Shown one piece after another: positions 10,088-18,545 of a DNA stretch of 64,000 nucleotides. Position 1 is the first letter of the stretch; each line of letters begins with the position of its first letter. The translations under genes and the position numbers were made by a program. Below the pieces are notes generated by a model. It made no database searches. It was not told the origin of the DNA and worked only from the letters and a program-made list of their open reading frames with translations. Origin of the DNA: Rhodoferax potami (GTDB taxonomy: Bacteria > Pseudomonadota > Gammaproteobacteria > Burkholderiales > Burkholderiaceae_C); NCBI RefSeq assembly GCF_032193805.1, contig NZ_JAVBIK010000001.1, forward strand, positions 310,001 through 374,000, read 5' to 3'.

Positions 10088-11343
10088 GCCAGCAGGCCTT
10101 GAAAAGGAATGAAGCGCACGGCTTGGCCGTACAGAATCGGTTCGCCCGGGGCGACATCGACCAAGCCATCCCCCCAAACTGCGGATGTCAGCACCCCAGA
10201 GCTCTGGTTACTGAACAGATCGAGGCCGCCATTGGCGTTGTGGCGCACCCGCAAAAATTCTCGGCGTTTATCGGCTTTGGGCCAATCAAAGTCTGCGCGG
10301 ACAGCTATGCTTTTCATAGCGGATTCCTGCACGCCTTGCAGGCGCAACAAGAAGGGCCGCACCAGCACCAGAAAGGTCACAAAGCTGGACACCGGATTGC
10401 CGGGCAGCCCGATGAAATGCGCCGCACCTATGCGCCCGTGGGCAAAGGGTTTGCCGGGCTTGATGGCGATTTGCCACAAGTCCAGCGTACCCTGGCTTTG
10501 CACCGCGGGCTTGATATGGTCTTCCTCGCCCACCGACACGCCACCGCTGGTGAGGATGACGTCGTTGTCAGCCGCCGCGCGTTGTAGCGCTGCGATGGTG
10601 GCTTCCCGGTTGTCAGGCACGATACCCAGATCCGCCACCTCACAACCCATGCGGCGCAGCAGGTTCAGCAAGAAAAAGCGGTTGGAGTTGTAAATGGCGC
10701 CCGGCGGCATGTCTTGTGGAGCCACCGTGCCGGGCATGACCAGCTCGTCGCCGGTGGAAAACAAGGCGACCCGCGGTTTGCGCACCACTTTCAGCTGCGC
10801 CATACCGATGCTGGCAGCCAGGCCCAACTCAGCCGGGCCCAGGCGGGTGCCAGCAGGCAACACGCAGTCACCGCGCTGCACGTCTTCACCGGCATGGCGG
10901 ATATGCTGGCCCGGCAAGGGCGTGGTGTTGACGCGGATGGTCTCGGGCTGGCCTTGGCGCTCGTCATGGATGCGGGTGCAGTCTTCTTGCATGACCACCG
11001 CATCGGCGCCGGGGGGTACGGGTGCGCCGGTGAAAATGCGGGCGGCCGTGCCGGCTTGCAAATGCTCGCCGACAGCGCCAGCGGCAATCCGCTGCGTGAC
11101 CCGGAGCTCGTTGGAGCCGAACATCAGGTCCTCAGCCCGCACCGCATAGCCGTCCATCGCACTGTTATCAAAGGCCGGCACTTGCAACTCAGACACCACG
11201 TCAGCCGCCAGCACACGGCCGTCTGCGTCGAAGGTGGAAACCTGCTCGGTCGCTGTCAGGGGGCTGACAGCCGCCAGCAACTGCGCCAGCGCATCGTCCA
11301 AAGGCAATAAAGGCTTACGGGGGGCGCCGGGTGCAGAAGTCAT
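10084..11343 (-). CDS. moeA: Molybdopterin molybdenumtransferase MoeA
   Basis: 419-residue enzyme that inserts molybdate into adenylated molybdopterin. Motifs: D-N-S-A-M-D-G-Y-A near residue 60, the G-A-P-V-P-P-G-A-D-A-V-V-M-Q-E-D segment near 110, S-T-G-D-E-L near 190, T-S-G-G-V-S-V-G-E-E-D near 265 and L-P-G-N-P-V-S near 320. The C-terminal domain closes the protein. Residues about 340-350 (S-A-M-K-S-I-A-V-R-A) are encoded by a copy of the dispersed repeat. The ATG at 11343 directly abuts another repeat copy that fills the gap to thrC. It is the first gene of the moeA-moaD-moaE group, possibly co-transcribed with hom-thrC. Confidence 0.96.
   Translation of the reverse strand: MTSAPGAPRKPLLPLDDALAQLLAAVSPLTATEQVSTFDADGRVLAADVVSELQVPAFDNSAMDGYAVRAEDLMFGSNELRVTQRIAAGAVGEHLQAGTAARIFTGAPVPPGADAVVMQEDCTRIHDERQGQPETIRVNTTPLPGQHIRHAGEDVQRGDCVLPAGTRLGPAELGLAASIGMAQLKVVRKPRVALFSTGDELVMPGTVAPQDMPPGAIYNSNRFFLLNLLRRMGCEVADLGIVPDNREATIAALQRAAADNDVILTSGGVSVGEEDHIKPAVQSQGTLDLWQIAIKPGKPFAHGRIGAAHFIGLPGNPVSSFVTFLVLVRPFLLRLQGVQESAMKSIAVRADFDWPKADKRREFLRVRHNANGGLDLFSNQSSGVLTSAVWGDGLVDVAPGEPILYGQAVRFIPFQGLLA
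10293..10320 (-). repeat. Dispersed palindromic repeat, copy 2 (inside moeA)
   Basis: The plus-strand sequence TGCGCGGACAGCTATGC, then TTTTCATAGC, aligns with the reverse complement of the copy at 34750 (TGCGCGGATAGCTATTAAAT, then AGATAGC). It is in frame within moeA and encodes about ten residues. Confidence 0.6.
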
Positions 11344-11400
11344 TTGCTATCGATTCAGGAGCTGCTCGCGCACTATTGACGGGCGCTAAGCAGCGTTTTC
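11344..11400 (+). repeat. Dispersed palindromic repeat, copy 3 (thrC-moeA gap)
   Basis: TTGCTATCGATTCAGGAGC, then TGCTCGCGCA, a spacer and GGGCGCTAAGCAGCGTTTTC. This is a near full-length copy filling the 66-base gap between thrC and moeA and touching the moeA start codon. Confidence 0.75.
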
Positions 11401-11409
11401 ATACACAAA

Positions 11410-12837
11410 TCAAACACACTCACGCTCAATGAGCGCTTTGATGGCGGGCACATCTGCATCCATCACCAGCACGCGCTTGGGCAGGGCTTCGATGCCTTCA
11501 AACTGCGGCGGGCGGACGGGGTCACGACCCAAGGCCTCGACCACGGTGGCCGCGAACTTGATGGGCAATGCGGTTTCCAACACCACCATGGGCAGGCCGG
11601 CGGTCAGGTGCTCCAAGGCCACCTTCAGGCCATCGGCGGTGTGGGTATCAATCATCATGCCGTGTTGCTCGTAAGTGGCACGGATGGTGTCCAAGCGATT
11701 GGCGTGGGTGCTCTTGCCGCTCACAAAACCGTACTTGGTTGCCGCTTGCGCGAAGACGGGGTCGGCGCTCAGGTCGAACAGGCCGGTCTGGGACAGGCCT
11801 TCGCCGAACAGCGCCTTGACCCGCGCACCGTCGCGGCCCAGCAGGTCGAACACAAAGCGTTCGAAGTTGCTGGCCTTGGAAATGTCCATGGACGGGCTGG
11901 AAGTCTCGTGGGTGTCGGCCGTGCCGCGCACGCGGTACACACCGGTACGGAAGAACTCGTCGAGCACATCGTTTTCGTTGGTGGCAACCACCAGCTTGTC
12001 GACCGGCAGACCCATCTGACGGGCCACATGGCCGGCACATACGTTGCCGAAGTTGCCACTTGGCACGCTAAACGACACCTTTTGGACGTTCGACTCGGTC
12101 GCCTGGATGTAGCCGGCAAAGTAGTACACCACCTGCGCCAGCAAACGCGCCCAGTTGATGGAGTTGACCGTGCCGATTTTGTACTTGCGCTTGAACTCGA
12201 GGTCGTTGGACACTGCTTTGACGATGTCCTGGCAGTCATCAAACACGCCTTTGATGGCGATGTTGTAGATGTTGGCGTCCTGAAGGCTGAACATTTGCGC
12301 CTGCTGGAAGGGGCTCATGCGGCCGTGTGGGCTGGTCATGAATACGCGCACACCCTTTTTGCCGCGCATGGCGTGTTCGGCTGCGCTGCCGGTGTCGCCA
12401 CTGGTGGCGCCCAGAATGTTGAGCTCTTCGCCGCGGCGGACCAGTTCGTATTCGAACAGGTTGCCCAGCAGCTGCATGGCCATGTCCTTGAACGCCAGAG
12501 TCGGGCCGTTGGACAGCGCTTCGATCCAGACACCGTCCTGCAGGTGGCGCAGGGGCACGATTTCGCCGGTGCCGAACACTTCAGCGGTGTAGGTCTTGGC
12601 GCACAGGGCGCGCAGATCGTCAGCCGGAATGTCGTCGATGTACAGCGACAGGATTTCAAACGCGAGCGTGGCGTAGCCCTGCTCGTGATAGACCTTGCGC
12701 CAGCGGGTCAGCGTAGCGTCGTCCACTTGCGGATAGGCCACCGGCATGTACAAGCCGCCGTCCGGCGCCAGGCCTTCGAGCAGGATTTCGCAGAAGCGTT
12801 TGCGGTCTTGATTACCGCGGGTAGAGATGTATTGCAT
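11410..12837 (-). CDS. thrC: Threonine synthase ThrC
   Basis: 475-residue PLP enzyme that converts O-phosphohomoserine to threonine and phosphate. It begins M-Q-Y-I-S-T-R-G, has the PLP-binding lysine in L-A-F-K-D-M-A-M near residue 115 and the L-G-A-T-S-G-D-T-G-S-A substrate and phosphate loop near 145. The length fits the long, enterobacterial/proteobacterial type of ThrC. It lies 15 bases after hom, forming a hom-thrC operon without thrB in this window; homoserine kinase must be encoded elsewhere. Confidence 0.97.
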   Translation of the reverse strand: MQYISTRGNQDRKRFCEILLEGLAPDGGLYMPVAYPQVDDATLTRWRKVYHEQGYATLAFEILSLYIDDIPADDLRALCAKTYTAEVFGTGEIVPLRHLQDGVWIEALSNGPTLAFKDMAMQLLGNLFEYELVRRGEELNILGATSGDTGSAAEHAMRGKKGVRVFMTSPHGRMSPFQQAQMFSLQDANIYNIAIKGVFDDCQDIVKAVSNDLEFKRKYKIGTVNSINWARLLAQVVYYFAGYIQATESNVQKVSFSVPSGNFGNVCAGHVARQMGLPVDKLVVATNENDVLDEFFRTGVYRVRGTADTHETSSPSMDISKASNFERFVFDLLGRDGARVKALFGEGLSQTGLFDLSADPVFAQAATKYGFVSGKSTHANRLDTIRATYEQHGMMIDTHTADGLKVALEHLTAGLPMVVLETALPIKFAATVVEALGRDPVRPPQFEGIEALPKRVLVMDADVPAIKALIERECV

Positions 12838-12852
12838 TCGGCAGTGTCCTGA

Positions 12853-14175
12853 TTACGCCAGCTCTTCCTTGCGGATGCGGGTGATGGGCTGCAACACGGT
12901 AGGCAGCGCTTGCATCTGGGCAAGGGCCGCATTCATCTTGGCTTCGGCGCAGTCATGGGTCAGGATGATGACGTCCGTTTGGGTCGCCGCTTCACCGCTG
13001 ATTTCGTCCGCTTCGCGCTGCAGCACGGCGTCGATGCTGATGCCGGCTTCGGCCAGCAAACCGGTGACCTTGGCCAACACACCGGCCTCGTCGGCCACGC
13101 GCAGGCGCAGATAGTAGCTAGTCACCACTTCGCTCATCGCCAAAACGGGGGTGTTGCTGATGGCATCGGGCTGGAAAGCCAGGTGCGGCACGCGCTGGGC
13201 GGCATCAGCGGTGTGCAGGCGGGTAATGTCCACCAGATCGGCAATCACGGCGCTGGCTGTGGGCTCAGAGCCCGCACCCTTGCCGTAATACAGTGTGGTG
13301 CCCACGGCGTCGCCATGGGCCATGACGGCGTTCATCGCACCTTCCACATTGGCGATCAGGCGCTTGGCCGGTACCAGTGTGGGGTGCACGCGCAGCTCAA
13401 TGCCGGCGGCCGTGCGCTTGGTAATGCCCAAGAGCTTGATGCGGTAACCCAGTTGCTCGGCGTATTTGATGTCAGCCGCGCCCAGCTTGGTGATGCCTTC
13501 CACATAGGCCTTGTCGAACTGCACCGGAATGCCGAAGGCAATCGCGCTCATCAAGGTGACTTTGTGCGCTGCATCCACGCCTTCGATGTCGAAGGTCGGA
13601 TCGGCTTCGGCGTAGCCCAGGCGCTGGGCTTCTTTGAGCACCACGTCAAAGTCCAGGCCCTTGTCGCGCATCTCGGACAGGATGAAGTTGGTGGTGCCGT
13701 TGATGATCCCGGCAATCCACTGGATGCGGTTGGCGGTCAGGCCTTCGCGCAGCGCTTTGATGATGGGAATGCCACCGGCCACGGCCGCTTCAAACGCCAC
13801 CATCACGCCCTTGGCGGATGCAGCTGCAAAAATTTCGGTGCCGTGCACGGCGAGCAAGGCCTTGTTGGCTGTGACCACATGCTTACCGGCCGCGATGGCT
13901 TCCAGCACCAGCGCCTTGGCAATGCCGTAGCCACCGATCAACTCGATGACGATGTCGATGTCCGGGTTGGCAATGACCGCGCGCGCGTCGTTCACCACCT
14001 TCACGTCGGGGCCGACAACGCTTTGGGCACGCGCCACGTCGAGGTCAGCCACCATGGTGATTTCGATACCGCGGCCGGCACGGCCCTGGATTTCTTGCTG
14101 GTTGCGTTTGAGCACATTGAATGTGCCGCTTCCCACGGTGCCAATGCCGAGCAGGCCTACTTGTATCGGTTTCAT
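12853..14175 (-). CDS. hom: Homoserine dehydrogenase
   Basis: 440-residue NAD(P)H-dependent enzyme reducing aspartate semialdehyde to homoserine. The Rossmann motif G-L-L-G-I-G-T-V-G-S-G is at residues 8-18, the V-T-A-N-K-A-L nucleotide/substrate motif near 100, the G-I-I-N-G-T-T-N-F-I signature near 165 and G-Y-A-E-A-D-P-T-F-D-I-E-G near 200. A C-terminal ACT domain (about 350-430) points to allosteric feedback, probably by threonine. It is monofunctional with no aspartokinase domain. It is transcribed ahead of thrC; a 71-base gap holding a repeat copy separates it from the alanine aminotransferase gene. Confidence 0.97.
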   Translation of the reverse strand: MKPIQVGLLGIGTVGSGTFNVLKRNQQEIQGRAGRGIEITMVADLDVARAQSVVGPDVKVVNDARAVIANPDIDIVIELIGGYGIAKALVLEAIAAGKHVVTANKALLAVHGTEIFAAASAKGVMVAFEAAVAGGIPIIKALREGLTANRIQWIAGIINGTTNFILSEMRDKGLDFDVVLKEAQRLGYAEADPTFDIEGVDAAHKVTLMSAIAFGIPVQFDKAYVEGITKLGAADIKYAEQLGYRIKLLGITKRTAAGIELRVHPTLVPAKRLIANVEGAMNAVMAHGDAVGTTLYYGKGAGSEPTASAVIADLVDITRLHTADAAQRVPHLAFQPDAISNTPVLAMSEVVTSYYLRLRVADEAGVLAKVTGLLAEAGISIDAVLQREADEISGEAATQTDVIILTHDCAEAKMNAALAQMQALPTVLQPITRIRKEELA

Positions 14176-14198
14176 ATCGTTTTTACGTAAAAAGTGCG

Positions 14199-14236
14199 TC
14201 TAGCCCTTGCAAACAGTGCGCGGGCAGCTATCAAAA
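14199..14236 (-). repeat. Dispersed palindromic repeat, copy 4 (aminotransferase-hom gap)
   Basis: TCTAGCCCTTGC, a spacer, then GTGCGCGGGCAGCTATCAAA. It has the inverse orientation relative to the 11344 copy and occupies most of the gap between the two genes. Confidence 0.6.
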
Positions 14237-14246
14237 TCGGAGTGAG

Positions 14247-15473
14247 TCAGTTCCCGTTGCGCTTGCGATAGCTCTCGAGGAACTTGGCAATGCGGCCAAT
14301 GGCTTCGCGCAAATCGTCCTCATGCGGGAGGAACACGATGCGGAAGTGATCGGGCGCGTGCCAGTTAAAGCCGGTTCCCTGCACCAGCATGACGCGGGTC
14401 TCGCGCAGCAGCTCCAGGAAAAATTGCCGGTCGTCCGAGATGGGGTACACCTTGGGGTCCAGCTTGGGAAACATGTACAGCGCGGCCTGCGGCTTCACAC
14501 AGGTCACGCCAGGGATGGCGGTAATCAGCTCAAAGGCCAAATCGCGCTGGCGGCGCAAACGCCCGCCTTCGCACACCAGATCGTTGATGCTCTGGTAACC
14601 GCCCAAAGCGGTCTGGATCGCCCACTGGCCGGGCACGTTCGAGCAGAGCTTCATGTTCGAGAGCATGTTGAGGCCCTCGATGTAATCGGTCGCCGACTTT
14701 TTGTTGCCTGACACCACCAGCCAGCCAGCGCGATACCCGCAGGAGCGGTAGCTTTTGGACAAGGAGTTGAAGGTGAGCGTCAACACATCGGTCGACAGGC
14801 TGGCCATGGCCGTGTGGTGGATACCGTCGTACAAAACTTTGTCGTAAACCTCGTCCGCCAGAATCACCAGGCCGTGCTGACGGGCGATTTCGATGATGCC
14901 TTGCAGCAGCTCGGTGGAATACAACACGCCGGTCGGGTTGTTGGGGTTGATGACCACAATGCCTTTGGTGCGTGGCGTTATCTTGGCGCGGATGTCGTCA
15001 AGATCGGGCATCCAGCCATTGTTTTCATCGCACAGGTAGTGCACCGGCGTTCCGCCGGAGAGGCTGGTGGCTGCAGTCCACAAGGGGTAGTCGGGCATGG
15101 GCAGCAACAACTCGTCGCCGTTGTCCAGCAAGGCGTTGGTGGCCATGGTGATCAGCTCGCTGGCGCCGTTACCCAAATAAATATCATCGAGAGTGACGCC
15201 GGCAATGCCCTGCTTCTGGGTCTCATGCATGACCGCTTTGCGGGCAGCAAAAATGCCTTTACTGTCGGAGTAGCCTGCCGAGTTCGGCAGGTTGCGGATC
15301 ATGTCCTGCTGGATTTCTTCGGGCGCATCAAAACCGAACACCGCCAAGTTGCCCAGATTGAGCTTGATGATCTTCTGACCCTCGTCTTCCATTTGACGCG
15401 CCGCGTCCATGATGGGACCGCGGATGTCGTAGAGCACGTTGGCCAGCTTGGCAGATTTCTGAATGGTTTTCAA
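14247..15473 (-). CDS. alaA: Alanine aminotransferase (AlaA type, class I/II)
   Basis: 408-residue PLP aminotransferase that makes alanine from pyruvate and glutamate. The PLP lysine lies in S-L-S-K-S-Y-R-S-C-G-Y near residue 235, with the N-P-N-N-P-T-G motif near 175 and the phosphate-binding G-N-G-A-S-E-L near 100. The TTG at 15473 is chosen as start: it directly precedes K-T-I-Q-K-S-A-K-L, the usual N-terminus of the family, and GGAGGG sits 5 bases upstream; the longer open frame to 15608 would read through the promoter region. It is divergent from the Mth938-like gene (about 95 bases apart). Confidence 0.9.
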   Translation of the reverse strand: MKTIQKSAKLANVLYDIRGPIMDAARQMEDEGQKIIKLNLGNLAVFGFDAPEEIQQDMIRNLPNSAGYSDSKGIFAARKAVMHETQKQGIAGVTLDDIYLGNGASELITMATNALLDNGDELLLPMPDYPLWTAATSLSGGTPVHYLCDENNGWMPDLDDIRAKITPRTKGIVVINPNNPTGVLYSTELLQGIIEIARQHGLVILADEVYDKVLYDGIHHTAMASLSTDVLTLTFNSLSKSYRSCGYRAGWLVVSGNKKSATDYIEGLNMLSNMKLCSNVPGQWAIQTALGGYQSINDLVCEGGRLRRQRDLAFELITAIPGVTCVKPQAALYMFPKLDPKVYPISDDRQFFLELLRETRVMLVQGTGFNWHAPDHFRIVFLPHEDDLREAIGRIAKFLESYRKRNGN

Positions 15474-15567
15474 AGTCCCTCCGGGAGGTGTCAGCACAGG
15501 GTGAAACCTATAATTTGACCACAGTTCGGCAGGCACTCCGCTTGCGTCTTCCGGTACCACCCTCCCC

Positions 15568-15933
15568 ATGAAATTCATCCCCGACGCAACACAAGGCCCC
15601 TCCATCACCGGCTACGGTCCTGACTGGGTCGAAGTCAACGGTGAAAAACACCACAGCAGCATCATCGTTAGCAGCCAAGGGATCTGCCGCCCATGGGCTT
15701 GCACCCGATTTGAAGACCTGACGGAAGAACTCTTTCAAGAATTGGCAGCACTCGCACCGGAATTGGTGCTCTTCGGGAGCGGTAGCAAGATCCGGTTTCC
15801 GCATCCGAAATGGATATCGCCCCTCTACAGCGCCCGCATCGGCATAGAAACCATGGACACCCAGGCTGCCTGCCGCACCTATAACTTTCTGTCGGGTGAA
15901 GGTCGCAAGGTGGTGGCGGCCCTCATGGTCTGA
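15568..15933 (+). CDS. Mth938-like domain (DUF498) protein
   Basis: 121-residue protein of the Mth938/AAMDC fold. Visible signs are I-T-G-Y-G-P-D-W-V near residue 14, the P-W-A-C segment near 45, the L-V-L-F-G-S-G-S-K strand near 67 and the E-T-M-D-T-Q-A-A-C-R-T-Y-N-F-L motif near 95. Family members are small soluble proteins of unsettled function; in proteobacteria they often lie beside aminotransferase or Xcc1710-like genes, as here. It is a single gene, divergent from alaA. Confidence 0.85.
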   Translation: MKFIPDATQGPSITGYGPDWVEVNGEKHHSSIIVSSQGICRPWACTRFEDLTEELFQELAALAPELVLFGSGSKIRFPHPKWISPLYSARIGIETMDTQAACRTYNFLSGEGRKVVAALMV

Positions 15934-16086
15934 GAAAGCAACTCACCGCCCGACGCTTGGTGGGGGCATTTCAGAGTAAAATAGCAGGCTGCGGTCCAGA
16001 GCGAAGAATTGCTGTCACGTTCGACGCTGTCCCCTATGACTGACATGTCCGGCTAGCCGGTCAACACACCGAGATTGAAATTCCAT

Positions 16087-16563
16087 ATGGCGATTGTTGT
16101 CAACAAACCCCTTCCCGAATTCGAAGCCAACGCTACCGGCGGCATCAAGGTGACCAACACCACCCACGTCGGGAAAACCATGGTGCTGTACTTTTACCCG
16201 AAAGACAATACCCCTGGTTGCACTACCGAAGCCATGCAGTTCAGGGACAAGTACAAAGATTTCGTGAAAGCTGGCGCCGAAGTGTTCGGTGTTTCCCGCG
16301 ACAACATGAAGTCCCACGACGAATTCAAGGCCAAGCTCGAGCTGCCCTTTGAGCTGATTGCTGATACTGAAGAAAAAATGTGCCACATGTTCGGTGTGGT
16401 GAAAAACAAAATCATGTACGGCAAAAAGGTCAAAGGCATCGAGCGCAGCACCTTCCTGATCGGCGCGGATGGGCTGGTGAAAGAGGAGTGGCGTGGCCTG
16501 AAGGTTCCAGGGCATGTCGACGACGTTTTAAAAGCCGTCAAGGTCCTCAAAAAAGCCGCCTGA
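16087..16563 (+). CDS. bcp: Thioredoxin-dependent peroxiredoxin (Bcp/PrxQ type)
   Basis: 158-residue thiol peroxidase reducing hydrogen peroxide and organic hydroperoxides. The peroxidatic cysteine is in F-Y-P-K-D-N-T-P-G-C-T-T-E near residue 40. The PrxQ-type resolving cysteine five residues later is not present (T-T-E-A-M-Q-F), so it is probably a 1-Cys or atypical 2-Cys member; another Cys sits in K-M-C-H-M-F near residue 97. ATG 16087 is chosen; an in-frame TTG at 16075 adds only four residues. A strong terminator follows at 16660. Confidence 0.93.
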   Translation: MAIVVNKPLPEFEANATGGIKVTNTTHVGKTMVLYFYPKDNTPGCTTEAMQFRDKYKDFVKAGAEVFGVSRDNMKSHDEFKAKLELPFELIADTEEKMCHMFGVVKNKIMYGKKVKGIERSTFLIGADGLVKEEWRGLKVPGHVDDVLKAVKVLKKAA

Positions 16564-16659
16564 TCCCCTTGTTGTTTTGATGCACCCGTTGCCGATTGGC
16601 GTCACGGGGCTCATGCATAATGGTTCGCATGCCGTTGAAGCTTGCAACCGCGATCACAC

Positions 16660-16690
16660 AAAAAGCCGCCTTGGCTCAAGGCGGCTTTTT
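16660..16690 (+). terminator. Rho-independent terminator between bcp and phoH
   Basis: AAAAAGCCGCC, a 9-base loop, then GGCGGCTTTTT: a perfect 11-bp stem with a T-run. It can work on both strands but most likely ends the bcp transcript. Confidence 0.85.
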
Positions 16691-16739
16691 CGCTTTTTCG
16701 GCATAGTTTTTTCACTCTCAACTTCTGCGAATCCACTCC

Positions 16740-18461
16740 ATGCCACTGCCCACTGCCCCGTCCAAGCGTGCTGATCGATTGACCGCCAAAGACTTTGAGG
16801 CTCCCGCGCGTGCCAAACCCCGCGCAGCCCGCAAGGCTCCGACAGAAGTTATCGCCGAACCTGTAAGCGCCGTCGCAGTCAAGCGCAGCACTGAACGGGA
16901 ATCCAAACGCTCCACCCAATCTGCGGCCTTGACCCATAGCCCGGTTACGGCCCCTACAGCCGCGAACGTGCCCACACCCAGCGTTAAGCCCCTACCAGTC
17001 GCAGCACCTGTGGCTGCGGCTGTGACTGCCGCAGCGCCGGACACCAAACGCAGCAAACGCGCAAAAACCAGCGGGCCGAAAAAACTGTTTGTGCTGGACA
17101 CCAATGTGTTGTTGCACGACCCCATGTGCTTGTTCCGGTTCGAAGAACACGACATCTATTTGCCCATGATCGTGCTCGAAGAGCTCGACGGACATAAAAA
17201 GGGGATGACAGAGGTCGCCCGCAATGCACGCCAAACCAGCCGCACACTGGACACGCTGGCAGGCGCACCGGGCGCAGACATCACCGCCGGCTTCTTGCTC
17301 GACAGCACCGGGCACAAAGATGCCAACGGCAAGCTGATGTTTCAGACGCAGCCACTCAACTACACACTACCCACCAGCTTGCCCCAAGGCAAGGCAGACA
17401 ACCAAATTCTGGGTGTGGTGGAAGCCCTGCGCCAGCACTATGCCCCCCGCGAAGTGGTGTTGGTCTCCAAAGACATCAACATGCGCGTCAAGGCACGCGC
17501 TCTAGGTCTCGCCACCGACGATTACCAGAACGACAAAACTTTGGAAGACGGCGACTTGCTGTATTCCGGCTCGCTCGCCCTGCCCTCTGACTTTTGGGCC
17601 ACCCATGGCCAGAGCGTGGAAAGCTGGCAGCAAGGCCCCCACACCTTCTACAAGGTGGACGGCCCGTCTGTGCCCAGCATGCTGATCAATCAGTTTGTGT
17701 ATTTCGAGTCGCCCGGTGAGCCCAGCCTTTACGCCCGCGTGACAGAGATCCGCGGAACAACCGCGGTGCTGAAGACCCTCAAGGACTTCAACCACTTGAA
17801 AAATGCAGTCTGGGGCGTGACCACCCGCAATCGCGAGCAAAATTTTGCGATGAACTTGTTGACAGATCCTGAAGTGGACTTTGTGACCCTGACCGGCACG
17901 GCCGGTACCGGCAAAACACTGATGGCACTGGCAGCGGGCTTAACGCAGGTGCTGGACGATCGCCGGTATACCGAGATCATCGTCACCCGCGCCACGGTAA
18001 GCGTGGGCGAAGACATCGGCTTTCTACCTGGCACTGAGGAAGAAAAGATGGGTCCCTGGATGGGCGCCTTGGATGACAACCTTGAAGTGCTGGGCAAGAC
18101 CGATACCAATGCCGGCGAATGGGGCCGTGCAGCGACCAACGAGCTGATCCGCAGCCGGGTGAAGATCAAGAGCATGAACTTCATGCGGGGCCGCACGTTC
18201 CTGAACAAATACGTGATCATCGACGAAGCCCAGAACCTGACACCCAAGCAAATGAAAACGCTGATCACCCGGGCAGGTCCGGGAACCAAAATCATCTGCA
18301 TGGGTAACCTCGCGCAGATCGATACGCCTTACCTGACCGAAGGCTCTTCGGGCCTGACGTTTGCCGTCGACAAGTTCAAAGGCTGGCCACACGGCGGACA
18401 TATCACCCTTGCGCGCGGTGAGCGTTCCCGCCTTGCAGACTTCGCCAGCGAAGTGCTATAA
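16740..18461 (+). CDS. PIN domain-PhoH family ATPase (YlaK-like)
   Basis: 573-residue fusion of an N-terminal PIN nuclease-like domain and a C-terminal PhoH ATPase. The first 115 residues are a low-complexity Ala/Pro/Lys tail. The PIN domain (about 118-255) starts at F-V-L-D-T-N-V-L-L-H-D with the acidic metal ligands D-T-N, E-E-L-D and D-I-N visible. The PhoH part (about 355-573) has Walker A G-T-A-G-T-G-K-T near residue 385 and Walker B V-I-I-D-E-A-Q-N-L near 495. PIN-PhoH proteins (VapBC-like PhoH2, YlaK) are RNA helicase/RNases. The stop TAA (18459-18461) lies inside a repeat copy. The N-terminal tail is unusually long. Confidence 0.93.
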   Translation: MPLPTAPSKRADRLTAKDFEAPARAKPRAARKAPTEVIAEPVSAVAVKRSTERESKRSTQSAALTHSPVTAPTAANVPTPSVKPLPVAAPVAAAVTAAAPDTKRSKRAKTSGPKKLFVLDTNVLLHDPMCLFRFEEHDIYLPMIVLEELDGHKKGMTEVARNARQTSRTLDTLAGAPGADITAGFLLDSTGHKDANGKLMFQTQPLNYTLPTSLPQGKADNQILGVVEALRQHYAPREVVLVSKDINMRVKARALGLATDDYQNDKTLEDGDLLYSGSLALPSDFWATHGQSVESWQQGPHTFYKVDGPSVPSMLINQFVYFESPGEPSLYARVTEIRGTTAVLKTLKDFNHLKNAVWGVTTRNREQNFAMNLLTDPEVDFVTLTGTAGTGKTLMALAAGLTQVLDDRRYTEIIVTRATVSVGEDIGFLPGTEEEKMGPWMGALDDNLEVLGKTDTNAGEWGRAATNELIRSRVKIKSMNFMRGRTFLNKYVIIDEAQNLTPKQMKTLITRAGPGTKIICMGNLAQIDTPYLTEGSSGLTFAVDKFKGWPHGGHITLARGERSRLADFASEVL

Positions 18462-18486
18462 AAATAGTAGCTACTCGCGCAGATGT
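18454..18486 (+). repeat. Dispersed palindromic repeat, copy 5 (3' end of phoH)
   Basis: GTGCTATAAAAATAGTAGCT, then ACTCGCGCAGAT. The GCTAT...ATAGTAGCT palindrome followed by the GCGCA core matches the other copies. The TAA stop codon of the PIN-PhoH gene is part of the palindrome. The right half of the repeat is missing and is replaced by the terminator. Confidence 0.7.
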
Positions 18487-18526
18487 AAAAAGGGCTGGAA
18501 GCCGATTTGGCTTCCAGCCCTTTTTT
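18487..18526. terminator. Bidirectional terminator between phoH and dnaB
   Basis: AAAAAGGGCTGGAAGCC, a short loop, GGCTTCCAGCCCTTTTTT: a long perfect stem with A- and T-runs on both flanks. It can end both the plus-strand phoH transcript and the convergent minus-strand dnaB transcript. Confidence 0.88.
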
Positions 18527-18545
18527 CTATGTCGATCGCTAAAGC

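Noticed and set aside
11608..14190. Long plus-strand open frames opposite thrC and hom
   Set aside because: Both are shadows of clear metabolic genes on the minus strand and have no homology, ribosome-binding site or plausible composition.
14247..15608. Longer start for the alanine aminotransferase at 15608
   Set aside because: The extra 45 codons run through the divergent promoter region and are unconserved; TTG 15473 has a good ribosome-binding site and the family N-terminus.
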